From OLB6 sp964467455 (GTDB taxonomy: Bacteria; Bacteroidota; Ignavibacteria; Kapaibacteriales; Kapaibacteriaceae): a DNA stretch of 64,000 nt. Position numbers and translations under genes: made by a program. Shown here piece after piece: positions 1 to 8,300 of the stretch. Where the stretch lies: the NCBI GenBank assembly GCA_964467455.1, contig CAYXQJ010000016.1, positions 1 to 64,000 on the forward strand, in the 5' to 3' direction. Below the pieces are notes generated by a model that was not told the origin of the DNA, did no database searches, and was given only the letters and a program-made list of their open reading frames with translations. Positions within the stretch are counted from its first letter, which is position 1, and each line of letters opens with the position of its first letter.

Positions 1-55
1 GAAATCAGAAGTAGGGGCAACTCTACCGTGGGTTCGAATCCCACCCCTTCCGCCA
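1..55 (+). tRNA. tRNA-Ser (anticodon NGA), 3' part only
   Basis: The window opens inside a tRNA. Visible are the end of the anticodon loop (GAAA), the 3' anticodon strand, a long variable arm (GTAG...CTAC), a complete T arm (GTGGG TTCGAAT CCCAC), the 3' acceptor strand CCCTTCC, discriminator G and an encoded CCA. A class II variable arm with discriminator G points to serine, and GA at positions 35-36 implies an NGA anticodon. The integrase gene starts about 190 bases downstream, the usual layout for integration into a tRNA 3' end, so this may also be an attachment site. Confidence 0.85.
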
Positions 56-113
56 TTTCCTAAAGTTCTATCGTTGAACTTCCTGGGTTTTCATGGGGTG
101 GCAAAAACCGTCC

Positions 114-137
114 AGTGTCAGTGAAAGTGTCAGTAAA
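114..137 (+). repeat. Two tandem 12-bp repeats between tRNA and integrase
   Basis: AGTGTCAGTGAA is followed directly by AGTGTCAGTAAA (11 of 12 identical). Short direct repeats between a tRNA attachment site and the integrase gene are typical places for arm-type recombinase binding. That function is inferred from position only. Confidence 0.4.
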
Positions 138-248
138 CATCGTCGCCAGGGTCTGACTCCGGTTCAACACCGGCCGAAGTCCGGCCCAACACTGCCACAC
201 TCCACTGTCGGATTCTGTTTCGTGTCCTTAGAATGAAAGACACGAAAA

Positions 249-1271
249 ATGCAAAATCGCTTCACGCTGTTTCGACGCGGCTCAGTCTTTTACTACGAAG
301 ACCAGACGACCGGTCAGCAAAAGAGCCTTCGCACCAGGATTGAAAGCGAAGCGCGGCAGCTCATCGTGGCGAAGAACGAATCGGTCCGACAGCCCCTGAT
401 GAATCTGGTCATGGCGAAAACCTATCTGGCGGCCCAGGATCCCAAACTGGTTTCACGCACGTGGGCGGATGTCATGATGTTGTTTTGCAAGCGGGGAAAA
501 CCGCAGACCCAGCGCCGCCATGAGCGGGTGGTCCGCACCCGACCAATGCGTTATTTGCGGGACAAGCGACTGGTGGAAACAACTGCCGACGACTTCTTCC
601 ACGCCATTGATCTTGGGACCAATTCCACTGTTGCCTTTCTCCAGACGCTTCACAATGACGCATTGGGGATGGGTTGGATACCGATGCCAATCCTGCCGCG
701 CAAGCGATGGCCGAAAGTAAACAAGAAACCACGTCGCGCAGTCACTGCGGCAGAACACGCGGAGTTGTTGGCAGCACTTGATGACGCTGATTGGCGGCTG
801 TATCTGCGATTGTTGTGGTTCACCGGTGCGAGTCAAACGGACGCCGCCAATCTGGCCAGCGACAACCTGGATTGGCCCAATCGTATTTTGAGTTATCACC
901 GGCGCAAGCTAGATGGGCGTGACCTGCCTCCGGCAAATCTCGTTATCGGCAGGGGTTTGGAGGAGGTGCTCAAGGAGCTTCCAAGGTATGGGCCACTGTT
1001 TCCGCGCATCAGCCAGATGGATGACCGCAGCCGCGCCTGTTTCTTTTGGAAACTGTGCCGCCGGCTGAAGATCAACGGCATCTCCCTCCACAGCTACCGG
1101 TATTCCTGGGCGGAGCGCGCTAAGGTTGCCGGCATTCCACAGCGCTGGGCCCAGGCGGCACTGGGACATAATTCAAAAGCTGTGCATGACGCCTACGCGC
1201 GCAAAGCACTGGTGGTTTGTCCTCCCATTGATGAACCAATGTCGTGGCGCTCCAATGGAACGGAAGACTGA
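249..1271 (+). CDS. Tyrosine recombinase / integrase of the element
   Basis: This 340-residue site-specific recombinase would integrate or excise the element by strand exchange at the neighbouring serine tRNA. The C-terminal catalytic domain shows K220 (YHRRK), H281-x-x-R284 (HSYR), H307 in LGH and the nucleophile Y316 (AYAR). The first catalytic arginine, normally in a TGxR motif, is replaced: the sequence reads TGASQTD with S195. Everything else is well kept, so this may be a subfamily trait rather than decay. The N-terminal half looks like a core-binding domain. The ATG at 249 follows the tRNA by about 190 bases, and no excisionase is recognisable beside it. Confidence 0.88.
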   Translation: MQNRFTLFRRGSVFYYEDQTTGQQKSLRTRIESEARQLIVAKNESVRQPLMNLVMAKTYLAAQDPKLVSRTWADVMMLFCKRGKPQTQRRHERVVRTRPMRYLRDKRLVETTADDFFHAIDLGTNSTVAFLQTLHNDALGMGWIPMPILPRKRWPKVNKKPRRAVTAAEHAELLAALDDADWRLYLRLLWFTGASQTDAANLASDNLDWPNRILSYHRRKLDGRDLPPANLVIGRGLEEVLKELPRYGPLFPRISQMDDRSRACFFWKLCRRLKINGISLHSYRYSWAERAKVAGIPQRWAQAALGHNSKAVHDAYARKALVVCPPIDEPMSWRSNGTED

Positions 1272-1379
1272 GAAAAATCAGGCCTAACAGTCTGCTCCCG
1301 GAGAAAGTTGGTCCAACACCACTCCAGCACCTTTACCGCACCTTCGCCAAATATTCCACAGCCTGCAGAATTGTGGTCT

Positions 1380-2123
1380 ATGAATAAACCAATTATCCAA
1401 TTAACTCCGCGCCGTGGTTCTGTGAAGCGTGCCGATTTGCAGCTTTGCAGTCGGTTGTTGCGGGAACATTCACCCAAAGAAATGGTGGTTGCCATTGACG
1501 GCTGGGCGCAATCCGGCAAGAACACCATTGGTTCGATGGTGGCCGAGGAACTTGATGCCGTCTTGATTGATTCGGGCCGATTCTATCGCGCTCTAACAAA
1601 AGCCTGCCTGGAAGCAGGTGTGGAACTCGGTGATCAATCTGTCGTTACTCAATTCTGCTGTTCGGCATTCATCGAAGTTCGTTTTCGTAAGGAGTCAGGT
1701 CTGTCGCCCGAGGCTCAAGTGAGCGTCAACGGCAGATGGTTTACACCAGATGAATTGAACTCCGTTGGAGTGGAGGTTTGCGAGGTGTCTAAACTGCAAC
1801 TCGTCCGCGTCCGAATCAATGAGACCCTACGCCTTTGTGCCGACGAGGGACGCATCGTGATGCTCGGCCGGGACATTGCCACCAACGTCTTCCCTGCCAC
1901 TCCGTTTGCGTTTTTTCTTGATGCACCAAAGCACATTCGCGAACGCCGCCAAAAGTGCGCGTTAGGACGGACCGATGCCATTGCCCGGGATCAGCAGGAT
2001 GCGCAACATCTCTCCATCCGCCCCGGAATGACAGTGATTGATACGCACAAACTCACTTCGCAAAGGTGCGTGTGGACCATTCTGAATACTTTGTTCGAGT
2101 TGATGCCCCGGACCAATGCATAA
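1380..2123 (+). CDS. Cytidylate-kinase-like P-loop NMP kinase, copy 1
   Basis: This 247-residue protein resembles bacterial (d)CMP kinase: a P-loop at residues 41-49 (GWAQSGKNT), DSGRFYRALT in place of the family's DTGAMYRALT, and LGRDIATNVFP followed by FFLDAP and RERR in the LID region. The residue after the P-loop lysine is Asn rather than the usual Ser/Thr. The start at ATG 1380 was chosen over ATG 1308 because it gives an N-terminus comparable to the paralogue at 12918-13682. The two share nearly all motifs. The substrate cannot be deduced; a nucleotide salvage or phage-like nucleotide role is only inference. Confidence 0.75.
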   Translation: MNKPIIQLTPRRGSVKRADLQLCSRLLREHSPKEMVVAIDGWAQSGKNTIGSMVAEELDAVLIDSGRFYRALTKACLEAGVELGDQSVVTQFCCSAFIEVRFRKESGLSPEAQVSVNGRWFTPDELNSVGVEVCEVSKLQLVRVRINETLRLCADEGRIVMLGRDIATNVFPATPFAFFLDAPKHIRERRQKCALGRTDAIARDQQDAQHLSIRPGMTVIDTHKLTSQRCVWTILNTLFELMPRTNA

Positions 2124-2134
2124 CCGGTAGTGGG

Positions 2135-3547
2135 TTAAACTCGTGACCGTGCGTAGGAATCGAGAAGACGCTGCCGTGCCGTTTCCGCGAGCGGACCGCC
2201 GCGCGTGATCAAATCGAACTCAAGCTTACCCGCGCCAGCCAGAGCTTTTTGCTCGGATTGTTGCCGCTCGGATTCAGGCATCTTTGCCCAGAAGGAGTCA
2301 ATAGCTGTCCGTTGCTGGTCCTCTTGTGGGTCAACAACGTTGACCGCTGTTAGCGGCCTGGCGTTTGCCCGGCGACGAGTGAACTTGGGCCGTTCACTCG
2401 CCAGCCGTTCAAACTCCTTCGGCGGCGCGTATTCATGGGCGATGGAACTGACAAGAAAGCCCGCTGGGTTTCGTGAGACACGCACATCATTCCGCTTCAT
2501 CAACCAGTCAAAGATTTCCATCTGCTGCCGAATTCGCACCGCCGGATAATCCGCCACCACACATTGGGAGGCAACTGGAGTGACGCCTCGTGCAATCAAG
2601 TCTGCGATGAGTTTCTCCTCTGCGTTACTAATCACCGCTGGCGTGATTGCTTTGAGCTGGTCCGCGCGAACAAATACCGCGCGCCACTCCCCGCGTCGCA
2701 CTTTTGTGAATTGTTCCGTCGCCGGTAGCACCCGGAGAAAACCTCGCACCTCCAACTCCCGAATTCCCCTCAGCAGTTTCCGCTTCAAGTTGGCTGCATC
2801 ATAGTTGCGCGATAGCCCGATGTGTTCGCAGCACAACTCTCGCAGATCAAACTCCTGCCGGCTCGCGTGCCAGAATCGTTTGTCGAGAAAGCGATACAGC
2901 CGCTTCGCCACCGCGCTCTTGAGCGATGTGTAGAAATCGAAATCAATGCTCTTGAGATTGCCATGCGTGAAGCTGCGGAAGATTACCTCGTTCCAGACGA
3001 AAGCCGATTGCGGTGCGCCGTTGATTGGCAGGCCGGTGTCCGGCGCGGGTTCGCCGCGATGACACAACCACACGTTGTCGAGAATATGAAACTTCTCGTC
3101 CATCCAACATTTGCGTTCCTTGTTCCACCACGCCTTGTTGTAGTAGAGCGTCACCCCAGTCCACCGGTTCAGCGAAGCCTCGACGCGCGCGTAGCTCTTG
3201 CTGTCGTCCCGCCAGCCGAGCAGCCGGATCAACTCGTGCCGGGTGAACGCCACTTTGCGTTCCATGAAACCGCGTGCGCGCGTCAACTGAATCAGCCCGA
3301 GCAACACCTCGTCATCCTTCTCGGTCGGCAATCCATAGGCATCCGAACCAGTCACGGTCAGTTGCCGCGTGATGTATTCATTCCGGCCTTTGTCCCACAT
3401 CCGGTCCTCGAACCGCAGTGTTTTTATCTCCGGCTTCAGCCGATGCGACAGCGCACAGAGCGGAAACTCCGCCAGATTCATCTCGTCCTTCCCCTCGGTG
3501 ATTTTTGGTGGCATCTGATTATCTTCGATGAGCGCTTCGGTTTTCAA
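2135..3547 (-). CDS. repA: Plasmid replication initiator protein A (RepA/RPA family)
   Basis: About 470 residues resembling the RepA-type initiators of broad-host plasmids (RPA family), which bind iterons and open the origin. Characteristic stretches are MNLAEFPLCALSHR, YGLPTEKDDEVLLGLIQLT, the winged-helix region around RKVAFTRHELIRLLGW, and KRLYRFLDKRFW. A TTG at 3547 is preferred because GGGGAGGGAATC lies directly upstream as a ribosome site; ATG 3514 is the alternative, and the frame stays open to 3637. Five 22-bp iterons lie about 110 bases upstream, with an AT-rich stretch between (around 3575-3612), which together make a plausible origin. The basic C-terminal tail resembles the family. 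Confidence 0.85.
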   Translation of the reverse strand: MKTEALIEDNQMPPKITEGKDEMNLAEFPLCALSHRLKPEIKTLRFEDRMWDKGRNEYITRQLTVTGSDAYGLPTEKDDEVLLGLIQLTRARGFMERKVAFTRHELIRLLGWRDDSKSYARVEASLNRWTGVTLYYNKAWWNKERKCWMDEKFHILDNVWLCHRGEPAPDTGLPINGAPQSAFVWNEVIFRSFTHGNLKSIDFDFYTSLKSAVAKRLYRFLDKRFWHASRQEFDLRELCCEHIGLSRNYDAANLKRKLLRGIRELEVRGFLRVLPATEQFTKVRRGEWRAVFVRADQLKAITPAVISNAEEKLIADLIARGVTPVASQCVVADYPAVRIRQQMEIFDWLMKRNDVRVSRNPAGFLVSSIAHEYAPPKEFERLASERPKFTRRRANARPLTAVNVVDPQEDQQRTAIDSFWAKMPESERQQSEQKALAGAGKLEFDLITRGGPLAETARQRLLDSYARSRV

Positions 3548-3660
3548 GATTCCCTCCCCAAAAAGGCAACAACCCTGTTGTTGTTTTATGAAGTTAAAGA
3601 CACAGTTAAGAAGTTGGTGGCCGGGGAACTGAATCATTCCCGTCGCTTGCGCGAAAATCC

Positions 3661-3770
3661 CTGTTCCAATTCCCGGTCAAACCTGCCTCCGTTCCCGTCC
3701 CTTGCTGTCCCAGTTCCCGGTGTTGGCTGTCTCGCCTCCCGGTCAAATCTGTCTTAACACGCTTCCCAAT
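3661..3770 (-). repeat. Five tandem 22-bp iterons, likely replication origin
   Basis: Units begin at 3661, 3683, 3705, 3727 and 3749, exactly 22 bases apart. The plus-strand consensus begins CTGTCYCRRTTCCCGGT, followed by CAAAY. Units at 3661, 3705 and 3727 match best; 3683 and 3749 are degenerate. A looser copy starts at 3629. The 22-bp period is about two helical turns, and the array sits just upstream of repA, which is the arrangement of iteron-controlled theta origins. Function is inferred from period and position. Confidence 0.75.
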
Positions 3771-3812
3771 TCCTACGAAAGCGTTCAAACGCAGCCTCAA
3801 ACCGTGTTACAA

Positions 3813-4856
3813 CCGGAATGCTTCGGGAGGTTTGCTTCCGGGCACTGTCAGGTCTTGCACACGCAATTCTTGACCGAATTTGAGATGGGCTTGAGCCCTG
3901 TTAAACCAGATTCACCATCTGGCTAAGGAGACGGTTTTACCACCCGTCACGCTCATGTCCCGTAGAGCTGGATGCCGCGAGAGTGGCTCGTCCAGTTCGA
4001 GAGAGGCTTCTGAAAGTAATCCCCGGTCACCAACCGGGAGTAATCTTCAGATTCTATCTCATGCACTTCAAAGCGCCGCGAATGCGGGCGAGCGGGAAAC
4101 ACTCTGTCGTGCAACTCGGCAGAGCCGTTTGATTCAAATGGGTGAGGAAGTTCGGCAACTTCCAAATCCCTCGGCGGGAATCGGACCAAAGCCACACATG
4201 GCCAATCGGGTGCAAAGCCCGCAGGTTCGATTAACGCACGCTGGCGTCGGGAGTCTGACGGTGGCGACACCGATCAGCCGGAATCTGACACGTTCCGGGG
4301 TTCTGCCGAGAAAAGCAGACCATGAACAGCTCAACGATGAAAGGGGCGCAAGCCCTTGCCAGTCAGCGACAGCAGAGACGAAGCCGAATCGGGAAAAACC
4401 AAATCAGGATGGGTAAGGGGTCGCTTCTGTATTCTAACCCCTGAAATCAGCTCCGAAAAACCGGAACTGGAAACTATGCCGGAACGGGAGTTCCGCACAT
4501 ACCTGAATGGACTGGACGCAATGTCCTCGACCGACGTGACTGCTGTGGCGGAGAGTCAAACTAACCGCGCAAGGTCTGAGGTTGCCGGAGTGGTATCCGG
4601 TGCTGGCCAGGTCAGCCAGTGGTTCAAACACCTTAGACTGATGAGAGTGCTCCGAGTAGGACCAGACGAAGTCTGGACTCAATTGCCTTCGGCCTGTGGG
4701 CCGTAGCGTTGGGTGTCGTTTCAGCAAGGCAGTTGAAACGGCGGGTGCGTGCTGACGGGTGGTGCCGGGCACAAATGCACACACGAAAGGAGTGACGGGA
4801 ATAATCCCATCTCAATGACGTCGTGGGCGGGTGAGGTCCAATCCTTCACCCGCCCA
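3813..4856 (+). ncRNA. Large, highly structured non-coding RNA (unassigned class)
   Basis: About 1.05 kb with no convincing protein gene but dense strong hairpins. Examples: CCAGAT/ATCTGG (3906-3922); GAGCTGGA/TCCAGTTC (3965-3998) enclosing GCCGC-GAGA-GTGGC; TCTGAA/TTCAGA (4009-4051) with a symmetric AGTAATC/AGTAATC internal loop and a CCCGGT/ACCGGG tip; CTCTGTCG/CGGCAGAG (4102-4124); GGAAGTT-CGGC-AACTTCC (4146-4163); CTGACGGTG-GCGA-CACCGATCAG (4255-4277); a GCAA-capped stem (4342-4357); AGGGGT/ACCCCT (4416-4442); CGGAAC-GGGA-GTTCCG (4480-4495); CCAGAC/GTCTGG (4662-4676); an 11-bp stem at 4824-4856. The tetraloops GAGA, GCGA, GCAA and GGGA are GNRA only on the plus strand, which fixes the direction. 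Size and complexity recall ornate RNAs such as GOLLD, ROOL or OLE, but I cannot assign a class. The ends are approximate and no promoter was recognised. Confidence 0.75.
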
Positions 4857-5325
4857 TTGCGCAAGCGGAGAACTGCGTTCCGACTTTTCGATCTTGGGGA
4901 CAAGAGGTGAAAGGGGGAAGGCATACGATTTTTTGGAGCAACAACGATGTAACGGTAAGCCGCAAAGGTTTCACAGGCAGCGCAACCGCTATTAGTGGGC
5001 AACGCCAATGCAGGAATACAGCCCGCGCGAACGGCACGAATTACGGCCATTCGTCCATCGGTCGCGCCTGTGTTCTGTGCGAAAGCGATTGTGCAATGAG
5101 TGGTGCGGGCTTTTGACCGGTCACCTGAACGGTCTGGGAGGTTTTGCGCACCGCAAGAGGATTTGGGCTTTGGGAATTGTGCCCGCTGAAGAAACAATTC
5201 CAATTCGTTTAGTTAGACCATGTCATCCGATGCCAAAATTGGTTATCGAGATCCTACTTGACATTGATTATCGGTCATTCAAAGTCGCCTGACTAGAACT
5301 CAGAAACCTCGCAGGAGACAAACCT
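4857..5325 (+). other. Region without a recognisable gene between RNA and giant gene
   Basis: No credible protein gene. Weak stems occur, for example GACCG/CGGTC around 5115-5134, so the RNA may extend here or this may be the leader of the next gene. TTGACA at about 5259 resembles a -35 box, but no good -10 box lies at the right distance. AGGAG just before 5326 is the ribosome site of the downstream gene. Confidence 0.4.
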
Positions 5326-8300
5326 GTGGACAAGAAAAGCGCTCAGAAAAATCTCCAGATTTGCAGGCTTGGGCTTAACTCAAGAATGCAAACAAGATTT
5401 GGCTTGGCGAGTTTAGTGTTCTCGCTGATCCTCGCCGCATTCTCAACAAGAGCGACAACGTTTCAGCAATCCTACGTTGCGGATGGAGCTGATCACTCGA
5501 CGAATGTCTTCATCACCAGCTCAGGAACACATAGTTTTTTCGTCAATGGAGTTCCGACTGGTACTTACAATTACGCGGCTTACAAGAACACTGGAGGTGG
5601 GTATGTAGAGTTCTGGAATGACAGCACGACCACGGGTTGGGATCCAACGGCCACAACTTCGGTAAGCCCTGGCGATGTCATTAAGCTGACGATTTGGGAT
5701 GGCAATTGGAATGTTAAATCCGTGTATTACTGGTACATCTACTTGGCTCAACCAGATCTTCGGATAACGACTATGGAGTTGGACAACAGCACAGCGTCGG
5801 ATCAACACTTCGACCCAGGACAGAGCATCCGACTGGATTTTGTTGGCTATAACGGAGGCACGCTGGCTTCGAAGCGCAACGTTGAAATGAAATGGTATTA
5901 TGGCGCTTCGTCAGGCGCAAAAACCACCTACATCTATTTTGGCTCCTTGGGTACCGCAAATGGCTTGGCTATTGAGGAATCAGAAACTGAAACTGATGCT
6001 TCGTGGAGCGTGCCATCTACGCCAGGAACATATTGGCTTACTGCTGTCATCGACAGTGACGGAAATAACGCTGAGAGCAACGAGGGCAACAACGAAATTA
6101 CTAAGCGCTTCTATGTCGATGCCCCGGACTTGATCGCATATAATGTCGCGGTTAGCGATACATCCGTTGATCCAGGGCAGAGCGTCACTGTCACATGGAC
6201 GGCAAAGAATCAGGGCGGTGGTAACGCACCAAGCAGTCAACAGGGCGTTATGTGGTCTGCGAACAGCACTATCACTCAGAGCGATACTATGTTAGACCGT
6301 GAATTGCTTGGAGCGATGACTGCTGGCAACACGACGCCTGAAACGCATGAAGTCACGATTCCAAGTGATGCAACGCGTGGGCAGACTTACTACATTGGAG
6401 TATATGCTGACTACGACTCAGAGGTGAACGAAGGCAGCTACGAGAACAACAATGGAAGTTCCGGAGTTGTTGTAACGGTGAATACTCTCCCTCCCGAAAT
6501 CACCGTGCTCTTGGGATCAACGGTCATTACAGATGGACAATCCACTGCGATTGATTTTGGCTCGGTCGTTCAAAGCCAAACCGGCCCGACGAAAACTTTT
6601 ACCGTTCGCAATGACGGCGGTTCGACACTTACCTTGGGCAGCTTCAGTGTGACTGGCTACACTGTAACTGAAAGCCTATCGAGCAGTCTTGCTGCGGGGG
6701 CATCGGACGATTTCACCGTTCGTTTGGACAGCGCAACAACAGGCACAAAGAGCGGCAGCATCAGCTTTTCCAACAACGACAGCAACGAGGACCCCTTCAA
6801 CTTCCCCATAACGGGTGTTGTCACCGTTCCACCGACGGCCACGATCACACTGACAGTCAAAAATGGTTCGACGCCCGTTCCCAATGCGGTGGTTCAGCGT
6901 TACAACAACGGCAGTCCGTGGGTATATCAGGATAACAAACCGACTGATGCCAACGGGCAGGTCAGCTGGACCGTAGCGAGCGGCACGACTTGGAACTTTG
7001 AAGCCTACTACCTCAATCCAACTTTTGGGAATGGCGGAAACAATCCGCCGTACTTGCCGTCCCAAGACCAGCCTGAATTCTGGGGTGGCGTCGGCCCGAT
7101 AACTCTCACGAGCGGCGTTCCAACCAGCGTTGATATTCAAAGAACGGAACCAACCGTTATCACACAGACTCAATGGCCAGCGTTGGGTGCTGTAATCGTC
7201 ACCAGAACCGACACTGGTGCGGTATTGCCTCCCGGTGAAACGGTGGTAGCCGGAACTCCGCTTTGGTTTCAGTTCTTGACCAAGAACAACGCAAGCCTCA
7301 CCAAAGAAATGGGCGGCAGATTGTTACTTGATCGCGATCGTACAGCACCATACGACCGGGACTTACCCGGCGGTTGGGCCTTTGTCACCGCTGGTGCAAA
7401 TGATAATCTGGGATTCGCTTGGACACCGCAGGCAGCGGATGCCGGAGATTATTACTCATCCCCACGAGCGAAAGTTAAACTTGGAAACGGCAATGTTTGG
7501 ACATCGGATTCGTGGGGGTGGTCGGCAACTCCACTCGTCCGCGTCGTTGCGAGCGCGCCTCCCAAAGGTATCACGGTGATTACGCACGGGTGGCAACCGT
7601 CTCCGACGGACTTTCCTAAATGGCCCTTGTTTATGGCTAGAGCGGTCGGCCAACGCACAGGATCTGCCACACTGGGTAAATATGATTCGAGTACGGGCGG
7701 GTTCAATCTGGTGACTTTTAGTGGCGACAGTCCGACGATTTCATCGACGCCAATATCTCCGAGTGCTGGCGAAACAATCTTGGTTTTTGATTGGAAACCT
7801 GAATCAGACAAGGCCGCCCAAGGCTGGTCAGAGGCCGCAGGCGATGCTTTGTTTGCGGCCTTGATAAAACTGGTTGGCGACCTTAACGCACTGGATGATT
7901 TTCAGTGGCACTTTATCGGGCACAGTCGAGGGGCAATTGTTAACAGTGAGACTGTGGAAAGATTCGCCACCTACGGCGTTCAGGTTTCACATGTCACAAC
8001 TCTTGATCCACATGATACTGGGAATATTCTTGATGACTGGCGATTGGGGCAGCCGCAAAATGGTTCGTCAGCGAACAGTTTTGGCTTTACCACATGGAAC
8101 AATGTTATTTTCGCTGATAATTACTACAGCATGACACAAGACACTTCATTTTGCTCCGATCCAGACGGCCGTGAATCTTGGTCAAAGGCATGGAATCTAA
8201 ACCTCGGTAATATCGGCAGTCTTTCCCCTGCGCTAATCGGACACTCAGGAGTTCACGCTTGGTATCGGGCAACAATTGATATGACTGCCTCGAATTATGA

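Noticed and set aside
2822..3757. 311-residue plus-strand open frame opposite repA
   Set aside because: Antisense to a clearly recognisable initiator, with no protein-like features of its own.
4140..4240. tRNA-like segment (GGTTCGATTAA) inside the structured RNA
   Set aside because: The five-base T stem does not pair and no acceptor stem or CCA is present.
3955..4706. Short open frames inside the structured RNA
   Set aside because: Ser/Arg/Pro-rich, no ribosome sites, and the same bases form perfect hairpins.
3813..4856. Group II or group I intron as the identity of the RNA
   Set aside because: I could not find a convincing domain V or a GUGYG start, and no intron-encoded protein is present. 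A profile search should still confirm this.
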